DNA from: Bacteroidales bacterium UBA1769
GTDB lineage: Bacteria > Bacteroidota > Bacteroidia > Bacteroidales > UBA932
Direction of reading: 5' to 3'
Assembly (NCBI GenBank): GCA_002314725.1
Contig: DCGV01000109.1
Location: 1-25,408 of the forward strand
DNA: 25,408 nt
This document shows positions 16,696 through 24,337 of the stretch, piece by piece. The translations under genes were made by a program, and so were the position numbers. Below the pieces are notes generated by a model, which saw nothing but the letters and a program-made list of their open reading frames with translations, was not told the DNA's origin and did no database searches. How positions within the stretch are numbered: position 1 is the first letter of the stretch; every line of letters begins with the position of its first letter.

Positions 16696-17216
16696 TTAGA
16701 TCGGGTTTGTTTTTGACATAATCTGGTCAAAATTGATGTTCACTTCTATCATCCAATCTGGAAGCATCTTCAAGGCTTTATAAAGCAAAGGCTCCGGAAT
16801 CTCTTTGTAATAGGCATAAGCCATGGGACCACTTATTGCGGCCAGGGTGTCGGCATCACCTCCGAGTGAAATAGCAAGTTTAAGGCAATCTTCATAATCC
16901 TTGGACTCAAGAAAACTGAGAATTGCAGGGCCGACAGACCCGGGGCATGTCGAATCAAATGTATATTCGTCATGTATGTCCGAGTATGTCTTGTCTGCCC
17001 AATAAGGGTAATATTTGGCAAGTATCTCTTTTCTGATGAAATCCTTTTCCTTGCCATGATATAGATGATAGATCGTCAGAGCAGTTACAACAGCGCCCTT
17101 GACACCTTCCGGATGATTGTGAGTCGGAATGGCTGTCGCTGTAGCCATTTCTACACATTCCTCTTCTGTCCTGGCCAACCATCCGGCAGAACTGCATCTC
17201 ATTGCGCTACCATTGC
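16696..17216 (-). pseudogene. 3' half of an ADP-ribosylglycohydrolase gene cut by the RIT element
   Basis: This segment encodes the C-terminal ~170 residues of an ARH/DraG-family enzyme, which removes ADP-ribose from proteins or other acceptors. It carries GNGSAMRCSSAGW (the conserved 'GNGSaMR' motif at the break) and SLGGDADTLAAISG, which holds the second pair of metal-ligand Asp residues. It lacks the N-terminal TDD metal site, now at 20676-20993, so it cannot be active alone even if read from the ATG at 17202. Joined to that half across the 8-bp direct repeat it gives one frame of 268 codons with no other lesion, so the disruption looks recent. A plus-strand mobile element separates the halves. 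Confidence 0.88.
17209..17216. repeat. Left 8-bp direct repeat at the RIT junction
   Basis: ACCATTGC is repeated at 20700-20707. On the gene's strand it reads GCAATGGT, part of the Gly-Asn-Gly codons of the ARH motif. It is either a target duplication or the shared core of a tyrosine-recombinase crossover; because the copies are identical, the exact exchange point within it cannot be placed. Confidence 0.8.
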
Positions 17217-17236
17217 TATGTGAATATTTACGTAAG

Positions 17237-17270
17237 AATGGTTACGTAAACCCTATTGTTATGTAAACAA
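17237..17270. repeat. Left terminal inverted repeat of the RIT element
   Basis: It begins AATGGTTACGTAAA and ends TGTAAACAA. It matches the reverse complement of 20671-20705 at 28 of 34 positions. An extra TTACGTAA palindrome (17228-17235) lies in the 20 bases between the direct repeat and this arm and has no counterpart at the right end. A TATTTTTG box just inside (17274-17281) could serve as a promoter -7 box, but no good -33 box is seen. Confidence 0.75.
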
Positions 17271-17389
17271 CTCTATTTTTGTATTTAAATAATAAATGTT
17301 TACAATAGAAAATATTTACATAATTTTATCTTTTTTGACTATTTCAAGTCTCATACAGTAGGTTTAATTCTCAATTAAATTTATTGTAT

Positions 17390-18640
17390 ATGGATAATTT
17401 AGACAAAGACATTGGTAGAGTTTTAGATAACTACTATCAAGTACTAGAACAGAAAGGGTATTCAAAGCACTCCATTGCACACTATCGTACTCATGCAGAA
17501 AAATTCCGTCGATGGTGTAATGACAACGAAGTCAAACATTTCTCTGAGAGCATTGCAATTCAATATTGCACAGAACAAATCGGATCGTACATTTTTTCTT
17601 CAGGGCTCACCAATAATCAGAAAGATGCATTGCGTGCCATTCGCATGATTGTAGGCCTTGAAAAAGATGGAAAATTTGAAATAAGAGGTCCACAACGCGA
17701 GTACAATTATCGGGTGCTTGCAGATTTCATTTATGGACATCTGGATCGCTATATTGACAGAAAGCGACCTAGCCTATCTTCTTTACAAGATAGGAAAAGG
17801 GTTTTAGTAGAATTTGATATTTTTCTGCAAGGAAAAGAAATAAGAATCAAGGATATTACTCCTGATTTGTTTGAAGATTTCTTTTCTGGAAGGACTCCCT
17901 ATGGAAGAAAAATGTATAAAACTCATATACGTGAGTTTTATAGAGATCTCCATGATACAGGCATTCTAGAAACTGATTTGTCTACATTAATTCAGAAAGA
18001 GCCGCATGTGAGCAAGCCTATGGAATTACCCTCGACATATACTATGGAAGAGGTCAAGCGTATTATCTCATCGGTAGATAGAAGTTCTCCCAATGGGAAA
18101 AGAAACTACTTGGCTATTCTATTGGCTTCAGAATATGGCATGAGAGCTTCAGATATAATCAATTTGAGATTCAATAATATAGACTGGGATAATAATAGGA
18201 TAGACATTATACAAGAGAAGACTCATAACCATGTGCAATTTCCTTTATTAGCATCAATAGGTAACGCAATAATTGATTACGTAAAAAATGGTCGCCCACC
18301 AACAGGCAATGACATTATACTTGTAAGGCATGATAGCCAATTCAAGGGTTTACCGCTAAGTAATTCTTTAATCTACAACGTCGTCTCAAAGGCTATTGCT
18401 GATGCAGAAATCAATGATTGGAGAGCTAAGAAGCATGGCCCTCATTCTCTTCGTCATAGTTTAGCCACAAATCTCTTAAAGAAGGGGACCAACCTTTCCG
18501 TCATAAGTAATGCACTGGGGCATAAGACTAGTGAGACAACTCAGGTGTATATACACATAGATATAGAGAAACTTCGTATGTGCAGCCTTCAGATTCCAGC
18601 GATAACGTCAAAATACTTCAGAAAGGAGGGCGAGAAATGA
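17390..18640 (+). CDS. ritA: Tyrosine recombinase, first gene of the RIT trio
   Basis: This phage-integrase/XerD-type recombinase cuts and rejoins DNA through a covalent 3'-phosphotyrosine. It has an N-terminal SAM-like core-binding domain (about 1-210) and a C-terminal catalytic domain (about 220-400) with the first Arg in YGMRASD, the His-x-x-Arg box HSLRH, LGHK, and the nucleophile Tyr387 in TTQVYIH. At 416 aa it is the longest of the three, as expected for RitA; the extra length is an additional N-terminal region. The frame has a TTG at 17384, but I prefer the ATG at 17390. Its last four bases (ATGA) overlap the start of the second recombinase. It probably acts together with the other two on the terminal repeats. 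Confidence 0.88.
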   Translation: MDNLDKDIGRVLDNYYQVLEQKGYSKHSIAHYRTHAEKFRRWCNDNEVKHFSESIAIQYCTEQIGSYIFSSGLTNNQKDALRAIRMIVGLEKDGKFEIRGPQREYNYRVLADFIYGHLDRYIDRKRPSLSSLQDRKRVLVEFDIFLQGKEIRIKDITPDLFEDFFSGRTPYGRKMYKTHIREFYRDLHDTGILETDLSTLIQKEPHVSKPMELPSTYTMEEVKRIISSVDRSSPNGKRNYLAILLASEYGMRASDIINLRFNNIDWDNNRIDIIQEKTHNHVQFPLLASIGNAIIDYVKNGRPPTGNDIILVRHDSQFKGLPLSNSLIYNVVSKAIADAEINDWRAKKHGPHSLRHSLATNLLKKGTNLSVISNALGHKTSETTQVYIHIDIEKLRMCSLQIPAITSKYFRKEGEK

Positions 18641-19599
18641 GTACAATGTTTAGCTCTATATTTGCCGATTTGCTAGATGAGTATGTAAAATACCGAAAAG
18701 ACTGTGGCATTAAGGGTATTATTGGAGAATGCTCTACGTATAAAAAATTAGATCGTTTTATAAACGAAGAGTGCATTACCGATATTGTGTTTACAAAAGA
18801 ACATGCAGAAAGATGGAAGGCTCAATTAGGCAACGAATCCTCAAAGACGAGATACGAACGGATCAATTTGACGAAACATTTCTTTGAGTATCTTTTCATC
18901 AAGGGGTATAAAGTGACCCAATTTCGTGATATTCGCTTCGTAAAGACCAAGTTTGCACCTCATATATATACGGAAGAAGAAATAGTACGCTATTTTCATG
19001 CTGTAGACACTTTCATTCCCAAAAGGTGTCAGAAAAATGTAGTTCAACTTCCAGTCTTTTTTAGATTGCTCTATTGCTGTGGAACTCGTGTAACAGAAAC
19101 GTGTTTGATCCGCAAAAAAGATGTAGATTTAGAAAATGGGATTATCAGATTAAGATCTACGACAACAAAGAAAAATAAGGAACGATACATTGTCCTGTCC
19201 GAGTCCCTTACATCTTTGATAAAAGAATATGCTGAAAAAACGTTTTATTCTTTACCAGAGGACGGATATATATTTACCACTTACCAAGGTACTCCCTTCA
19301 AAAAGGAATCCATTCAAGTGCTTCATAGAAGATTCCTTCAAATGGCCAAGATACCAATTATTGGAGGAGGATCAGGTCCTAGGTTACATGACTTCAGACA
19401 TACGTTTGCTGTCAACTCTTTTAAGGCATTGATAGATAAAGGTATAGATATGTATGTTTCTTTGCCTGTCATGTCTGCTTATCTCGGCCATGACTCTATT
19501 GCGGCAACGGAACATTATCTGCGCATGACTACAAATATGTATCCGTATATTGAAGAAAAATTTGGTAAAAATTTAGATTCTGTATTCTCAGATTTTTAA
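18637..19599 (+). CDS. ritB: Tyrosine recombinase, second gene of the RIT trio
   Basis: This 320-aa recombinase has an intact catalytic set: first Arg in CGTRVTE, the Lys-rich beta-hairpin TTKKNKERY, HDFRH, LGHD, and the nucleophile Tyr294 in TEHYLR. The N-terminal ~110 residues form the core-binding domain. The frame is open upstream, but the ATG at 18637 overlaps the previous stop (ATGA) and is preceded by a strong Shine-Dalgarno GAAAGGAGGG six bases away, unusual for Bacteroidetes and decisive for the start. It has a somewhat long linker between HDFRH and the GHD box (KALIDKGIDMYVSLPVMSAY), a feature of this recombinase subgroup. It ends one base before the third gene. Confidence 0.88.
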   Translation: MSTMFSSIFADLLDEYVKYRKDCGIKGIIGECSTYKKLDRFINEECITDIVFTKEHAERWKAQLGNESSKTRYERINLTKHFFEYLFIKGYKVTQFRDIRFVKTKFAPHIYTEEEIVRYFHAVDTFIPKRCQKNVVQLPVFFRLLYCCGTRVTETCLIRKKDVDLENGIIRLRSTTTKKNKERYIVLSESLTSLIKEYAEKTFYSLPEDGYIFTTYQGTPFKKESIQVLHRRFLQMAKIPIIGGGSGPRLHDFRHTFAVNSFKALIDKGIDMYVSLPVMSAYLGHDSIAATEHYLRMTTNMYPYIEEKFGKNLDSVFSDF

Positions 19600-19600
19600 T

Positions 19601-20626
19601 ATGAAAGATTTCGCAAAGATAATATCCAAATATTTTACCCGATACTTGACCGATGACAGAGGGTGCTCTTCTCAAACCATCGATACTTATAGATATGCTT
19701 TCATGCAATTTATCGAGTATATGGATAAAGTCAAGAAGGTAAAGCCGGAGAACATTACAATGAAAGCTGTTAACTATAATAACGTCATCGATTACCTTTT
19801 GTGGATTGAACAATGTTTGCATGTTTCGATTTCAACAAGAAATATTCGATTGGCTGCATTTAAGGGTTTTGCCTCATATGTCAAATATGAATACCCAGAG
19901 TACCTACAGGAAGCCGCGCAGATTCTAAAAATCAAGTCAAAAAAGAAAGAATCTTGTGAAGTGTCTTATACTACACATGAAGGCATGAAGTATATCTTGC
20001 AACAGATAGACAGAGGAACAAATACGGGACTTCGTGACTATACAATGTTTACGTTAATGTATTCTACTGGAATCAGAGTAAGTGAACTTATCAATATACG
20101 AGGGCAGGATGTTTCTATGTCAACGCCGAAGTCAATAACGATACATGGCAAAGGTGGCAAAGTGAGGTATGTGGCTATTGTAAAGCAATTCGCTCCAATA
20201 TTTGAACACTATCTTAACCAAAATAAATGCCTACTTCCTCAAAACTTGTGCAATTGTATTTTTACAAATCACTCTAAAGAGCAATTTACAAGACAGGGAA
20301 TAAACCAACGTCTAAAAATTTATGTTGACAAGGCTCGTGAACAATATCCACAACTTATCCCGGCCAATTTTAGTCCGCACAAGATAAGACATTCTACTGC
20401 AATGGCATTAATGGAAGAAGGAACAGAATTGATTATTGTTAGAGATCTGCTTGGGCATTCAAGTGTGCAAACTACTGAAATTTATGCCAAGGCATCGACC
20501 GCAAGAAAAAGAAAGGCTATAGAGGAACATAGTAATGATCTTGTTGACCGAGAACAGCCATTGTGGGAGAACAATAGTACCGTCTTAGAATGGCTTAAAG
20601 GATTGGGAAAACATAATATTATGTAA
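19601..20626 (+). CDS. ritC: Tyrosine recombinase, third gene of the RIT trio
   Basis: This 341-aa XerC/XerD-like recombinase has the first Arg in TGIRVSE, Lys in HGKGGKVRY, HKIRH, LGHS, and the nucleophile Tyr295 in TTEIYAKA, all intact. The N-terminal core-binding domain (about 1-115) resembles Xer proteins, and a charged tail of ~45 residues follows the Tyr. It starts at an ATG one base after the stop of the second recombinase, so the three are translated from one message. It is the most Xer-like of the trio; a lone Xer protein is the alternative, but the context makes RitC clearly better. Confidence 0.88.
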   Translation: MKDFAKIISKYFTRYLTDDRGCSSQTIDTYRYAFMQFIEYMDKVKKVKPENITMKAVNYNNVIDYLLWIEQCLHVSISTRNIRLAAFKGFASYVKYEYPEYLQEAAQILKIKSKKKESCEVSYTTHEGMKYILQQIDRGTNTGLRDYTMFTLMYSTGIRVSELINIRGQDVSMSTPKSITIHGKGGKVRYVAIVKQFAPIFEHYLNQNKCLLPQNLCNCIFTNHSKEQFTRQGINQRLKIYVDKAREQYPQLIPANFSPHKIRHSTAMALMEEGTELIIVRDLLGHSSVQTTEIYAKASTARKRKAIEEHSNDLVDREQPLWENNSTVLEWLKGLGKHNIM

Positions 20627-20636
20627 ATTCATCGAC

Positions 20637-20677
20637 AAACAATCCATTGTGTATCAAACAAATGCAATGGATTGTTT
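20637..20677 (+). terminator. Hairpin ending the recombinase operon
   Basis: AAACAATCCATTG (20637-20649) and CAATGGATTGTTT (20665-20677) form a perfect 13-bp stem with a 15-base loop, starting ten bases after the ritC stop. The following T-run is short, so strength is uncertain. Its right arm runs into the right terminal repeat, so termination and recombinase binding share DNA. Confidence 0.65.
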
Positions 20678-20705
20678 ACAAAGCATTTTGATTTACGTAA
20701 CCATT
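20671..20705. repeat. Right terminal inverted repeat of the RIT element
   Basis: Read on the minus strand it begins AATGGTTACGTAAA, identical over 14 bases to the left arm, and ends TGTAAACAA. Here the first bases overlap the direct repeat, so the arm abuts the insertion point directly, whereas the left arm is set back by 20 bases. Confidence 0.75.
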
Positions 20706-20993
20706 GCCAAAACTTGAATAGGGTAGGTGATAATGATCTTCCATCCACAGCCTAAAGCGGGAACCGAAGCCGACATGACGATGCTGGTTGGCACACATCC
20801 AAAGGTTGGCAGACATGTCCAACCCTTTCAAGAAAGCCTCGGCGCAGGCAAATGTACAAACAGTATCGTCAGTAAAATGCGCCCTGGATGAAAACATCTT
20901 CACTTTGCTGTAATCTTTGACTCGGCGAGAATGCCCTTCATAGGCACTTCCTGCAATATCACCTATTGCAGCACTCAAGAGATAGTTCTTCAT
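20676..20993 (-). pseudogene. 5' half of an ADP-ribosylglycohydrolase gene cut by the RIT element
   Basis: This is the N-terminal 98 residues of an ARH enzyme, followed by eight junk codons read into the RIT element before a TAA. It shows AAIGDIAGSAYEG (10-20 region) and HFTDDTV (39-45), which supply the first metal-ligand Thr-Asp-Asp set, and ends at PYSSFGNG exactly where the element begins. The other half is at 16696-17216. Its ATG overlaps the stop of the intact ARH gene (TAATG), so the original gene was translationally coupled to it. A short product may still be made but lacks the second Asp pair and should be inactive. Confidence 0.85.
20700..20707. repeat. Right 8-bp direct repeat at the RIT junction
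   Basis: The second ACCATTGC copy (see 17209-17216) marks the other junction between the RIT element and the split ARH gene. Confidence 0.8.
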
Positions 20994-21970
20994 TATAATA
21001 TATTTAAAATGTTGTTGTACAAAGTCTCAAGCCTCGATCTCCCTGTAAGTCCATCGACGTATTGGGTCGGAATGCTGTTAAACCCGAATTTAGCACCCAG
21101 GATACTACCGGCTATTGCTGCATTAGTGTCGGCATCGCCTCCCGCATTGACTATCTCCCAAAGGCCTTCTTCAAATGATTTGGCATGATACAGTGCCCAG
21201 ATTGAAGCGGATAATGCTTTCAAAGTATATCCCATGTCCTCTTTGCCGGACAGATTCAGCTGTCTGAGATCATATTTGAAACTAGGCTCTGATGATTGTC
21301 TGGTCTCAAAATACAGACTGTTTCTGATTTCCGGACTGAAGCTATCTCCCAGAAGACAGATTTCTTCAATGTCAGGAATCTTCCCGTTGCCATGAACAAG
21401 TCCATGAATGATCGATGAAACAATAACACAGGATCCTACGCACCTGGGATCTGCATGTGTCAGTCTGCATATATTCTCTGCATCTTTTTGCGGATCACCC
21501 AGTATGCCGATAATAGAAGTCCTCATCAGTGCGCCGTTAGCGGCAGACTGGCAGCGACCTGACTGCCAGACCAGAGAAGAAGCCATCATAGGATCTGCCA
21601 GATAATCGGATAAGCTAAGAACTTTGAATGTGTTTCTGCCTATCCCCATAGGTTTATGGTTGAACCATTGCTTAAAATTACGGGCGACATGGTTGTAATC
21701 GACAGTTCCTCTGTCTTCGACAATCGCGTCCGCAATGCAAAGCATCATATCCGTATCGTCTGTCCATGAGCCTTTGGCCCAACGACTTCTGTGAGCGTCT
21801 TGTATAATCTGCTGATAGTACTTGAGGCCATGAGGATAATAGGTTCTCACTTCCCGTTCACTCATGAACTCTGTCCCGAGTCCTAATGCATCGCCTATGG
21901 CCTGGCCGAAGACACACCCTTTAATTCTTTCTTTTTGCGAAATTACGGCTGTCATGGTTTCTCTGTCCAT
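20993..21970 (-). CDS. ADP-ribosylglycohydrolase family protein, 325 aa, intact
   Basis: This enzyme of the ARH/DraG family hydrolyses ADP-ribose from modified substrates using two Mg2+ or Mn2+ ions in an all-helical fold. The key motifs are present: GQAIGDALGLGTEF (22-35), GSWTDDTDM (67-75, metal ligands T70-D71-D72), NGALMRTS (145-152) and NAGGDADTNAA (275-285, D279 and D281). The length is typical. It starts at an ATG with a GGGAGGA sequence about 15 bases upstream, and its stop overlaps the start of the second ARH gene. It is followed by the broken paralogue, so this is the only working ARH here. The upstream TPR/protease genes are on the same strand. The substrate cannot be told from sequence. 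Confidence 0.9.
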   Translation of the reverse strand: MDRETMTAVISQKERIKGCVFGQAIGDALGLGTEFMSEREVRTYYPHGLKYYQQIIQDAHRSRWAKGSWTDDTDMMLCIADAIVEDRGTVDYNHVARNFKQWFNHKPMGIGRNTFKVLSLSDYLADPMMASSLVWQSGRCQSAANGALMRTSIIGILGDPQKDAENICRLTHADPRCVGSCVIVSSIIHGLVHGNGKIPDIEEICLLGDSFSPEIRNSLYFETRQSSEPSFKYDLRQLNLSGKEDMGYTLKALSASIWALYHAKSFEEGLWEIVNAGGDADTNAAIAGSILGAKFGFNSIPTQYVDGLTGRSRLETLYNNILNIL

Positions 21971-22042
21971 AATTTACATATAATATCCTCCCGACAGCAG
22001 AATAGTTCAATAATGTACCATCCTGCTGCCGAAAGATCCATG

Positions 22043-24271
22043 TTATCTTGTAACATTGATTGTATTTGTGTCGTTATCAATTTCAATCTTGCCAAGATGG
22101 CCCAGAACGGTCTGTCCCAATAATAACGGAGCTTTCTGGTTCTTGACAATAGAGGCCCTTACGTTATTGAGTTTAACACCACCGAAATTGACTTCTCTTA
22201 GTTTGACTACAGTTCCTTCCGAGATTTCCCCGTTAGCTGTCATGAAGTACTCTTTTCCGCTTATGTCCTGCTGTTTCAGATAACCATGTTTCAGCATAAA
22301 AGTTGCCTCTACACTAGACATGGAAACTTCTGATGCTCCTGTGTCGAACAGAAAATGCAAAGGGAGTGAGTTGATTTCACACGGCACTTTACACAGGCTG
22401 CCTTCCTTTGTGAATGGAATAGAATAATGCTCCAATCTGGTTATTTTTTCTTCTTTAGAGTCTGTTTCCATATCAGAAGAAAGCTCTGCAATCTGCTTCT
22501 GCATCATTGTTTCATACTCGCATAACATGGCTTCAAATTCAGGCAGCTCCCGCAATGGCTCGTACTCGAAACTGTGCCTGTAGTTGTAGAATCGTCTTCC
22601 TCCCAGGAGTAGTATATTTTTCATGTCGTAAAGAGCCTGATCAATATGCCCAGTTCTTGCGCAAACGCTGAGTCTTGATACCAATGCATCTATTGCAAGT
22701 GCTTTGGTTTCTGCATCATCACTGGCTGTATTAAGCAGAGTTCCTACATATTCGTTCAGTTCCTTGAAAGCGTCCGTTCCTGTTATGTCAATTGATTTTC
22801 CTGAAGTCTCGTACTGATCAAGAAGCACTCTGGCAAGACAGTTGAATTCAAGATACCCATCCATGTGCGGATCGTTAGTTATTTTTTGGAAGTCATCTTT
22901 AGCCCCATTTATATCTCCCATCGAAGCTTTGGCGACTCCTCGGTAAAGCAGTGCATAGGCATTTTTGTCTTCGGACAATACAAGAACGGTATCGAAGTCT
23001 TTGATGGCAGATGAGTATTGACCCAACATCTGTTTCATTCTGCCACAATTGTAATGGGCCACAATATTGTCCGGCTCCTTCTGGATGATATATTCGCCAA
23101 TAGCAAGAGCTTCCTCAAAAAGACCCATTTCCGCTTTGGCCAACATGAGCTTCTCACGATAATCCGTATTTTCCGGATCTAATGCCACTGCCTGTTCCAG
23201 AAGATCCGCTGTTTTGTTATAGTCTCCGAACTTCTGCCAGCAATATGCTTCAAAGCTGAGGTCTGCTGCAGAATGACAGAGCTTGTAGGTTTCGTGATAA
23301 CAGGCTGCGCCCTCCACATAATGACATGCTGCGGTGTGGACGCATCCCAACATGCCATACCATGGCTCTTTGTCTTCTGCTTTTTCAATCTGTGCTTTAA
23401 GCTTCAGGCAGAAGAGAGGATATGCTTTTTGTGCAAGCATATTCCTGACATAGATAGCTTTCTGGTCATCTCCCCTGTTCTTGATCATGATTCCCAGGGC
23501 CTGTATCTCATACTCTACAGATTCCGACAGTCTGCCCTGCTGCAAGCGGACGTCTGCCATGAAAGAGTATGCCGGACCATAGCATTTGTCCAGTTTGTTG
23601 GCATATTCATACAACGAGAAGGCATCATCCAGCTTGCCTCTCATCATCTGATTCCGACCTTTGACCATATAGCCGTAGGGGTTGTGTGGCTCTATCTCGA
23701 TGAACTTGTCCATCTGTGAGTCAGACTCATCATACATCTGCTTCTCAAAATAGTAATTGGATAGTTCTTCCAGAGGTTCGGTGGCAGTAGCGTCAATTTC
23801 TGAAGCCTTTTCAGCATCGTTCTTCCAGGATTCTGTATTACCTAGCTGTCTATGAATCCTCGATCTCAGGGTGTAGAAGGGTTCATGATTGATTCCGGGC
23901 AACATTGTGATCGCGTTATTGATGGCCTTCAGAGCCATGCTGTTATTGCCACAATCGAAATATAATCTGCCTATCCAGGCATGTGCGTAGCCATTGTTCT
24001 CATCATCATCGATGGCTTTCTTCAAATATTCAAATGCCTCTCTTTCTTCTTGCTGATTGATGAGCTCCATAGCTCTTCTGAAGTTGTAGTTCTCCGTATA
24101 ACTGCTGTAATCCGGAGCTTCAGAAGAATCAGGTTCGGTGGCTGTTGATACATTCAGGTTATTGTCTTCGCCTTGGCTGGTCAAATCTGAATCCTTATTT
24201 GATCTGCCTTGGAGGTATTGGTAAATACATACACCGAGAGCAACAACTGTAACTAAAACTATTGTTTCCAT
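22043..24271 (-). CDS. Membrane-anchored TPR protein with C-terminal retropepsin-like aspartic protease, 742 aa
   Basis: One N-terminal hydrophobic helix (IVLVTVVALGVCIYQYL, about 4-20) looks like a signal anchor. A long array of TPR repeats follows (about 50-470; e.g. AYAHAWIGRLYFDCGN-type units ending in P-x-N), suited to protein binding. The last ~130 residues form a clan AA retropepsin-like domain: HFLFDTGASEVSMSS with the single catalytic Asp at about 643, the flap region EYFMTANGEIS, and APLLLGQTVLGHLGKIEID at the end. Such single-Asp domains work as dimers. The adjacent upstream gene encodes a close paralogue of the C-terminal half. It lies 72 bases before the intact ARH gene. A periplasmic or envelope-associated protease is likely; the substrate is unknown. 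Confidence 0.85.
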   Translation of the reverse strand: METIVLVTVVALGVCIYQYLQGRSNKDSDLTSQGEDNNLNVSTATEPDSSEAPDYSSYTENYNFRRAMELINQQEEREAFEYLKKAIDDDENNGYAHAWIGRLYFDCGNNSMALKAINNAITMLPGINHEPFYTLRSRIHRQLGNTESWKNDAEKASEIDATATEPLEELSNYYFEKQMYDESDSQMDKFIEIEPHNPYGYMVKGRNQMMRGKLDDAFSLYEYANKLDKCYGPAYSFMADVRLQQGRLSESVEYEIQALGIMIKNRGDDQKAIYVRNMLAQKAYPLFCLKLKAQIEKAEDKEPWYGMLGCVHTAACHYVEGAACYHETYKLCHSAADLSFEAYCWQKFGDYNKTADLLEQAVALDPENTDYREKLMLAKAEMGLFEEALAIGEYIIQKEPDNIVAHYNCGRMKQMLGQYSSAIKDFDTVLVLSEDKNAYALLYRGVAKASMGDINGAKDDFQKITNDPHMDGYLEFNCLARVLLDQYETSGKSIDITGTDAFKELNEYVGTLLNTASDDAETKALAIDALVSRLSVCARTGHIDQALYDMKNILLLGGRRFYNYRHSFEYEPLRELPEFEAMLCEYETMMQKQIAELSSDMETDSKEEKITRLEHYSIPFTKEGSLCKVPCEINSLPLHFLFDTGASEVSMSSVEATFMLKHGYLKQQDISGKEYFMTANGEISEGTVVKLREVNFGGVKLNNVRASIVKNQKAPLLLGQTVLGHLGKIEIDNDTNTINVTR

Positions 24272-24287
24272 GTCGTGAATTTGTTAT

Positions 24288-24311
24288 GCAAGGGCAGTAG
24301 TCTGCCCTTGC
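24288..24311 (-). promoter_or_regulatory. Hairpin between the two TPR/protease genes
   Basis: GCAAGGGCA (24288-24296) and TGCCCTTGC (24303-24311) form a perfect 9-bp GC-rich stem with a 6-base loop. No T-run follows on the minus strand, so it may be a weak terminator or an mRNA-processing hairpin. Confidence 0.45.
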
Positions 24312-24337
24312 AATTGAAAGATTTGATTAACTGGAAC

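Larger units (their letters stand above)
17209..20707 (+). mobile_element. RIT-type (recombinase-in-trio) element inserted in an ARH gene
   Basis: The element is about 3.49 kb plus one extra copy of an 8-bp direct repeat. It carries only three consecutive, same-strand tyrosine recombinase genes of decreasing-then-similar size (416, 320 and 341 aa) with overlapping or abutting ends. This is the defining layout of RIT elements. Imperfect inverted repeats at 17237-17270 and 20671-20705 match at 28 of 34 positions. The boundaries are fixed by the interrupted host gene: removing 17217-20707 (or 17209-20699) rejoins the ARH frame exactly. All three recombinases keep their catalytic residues, so the element may still be mobile. 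It has no cargo gene. Confidence 0.88.
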
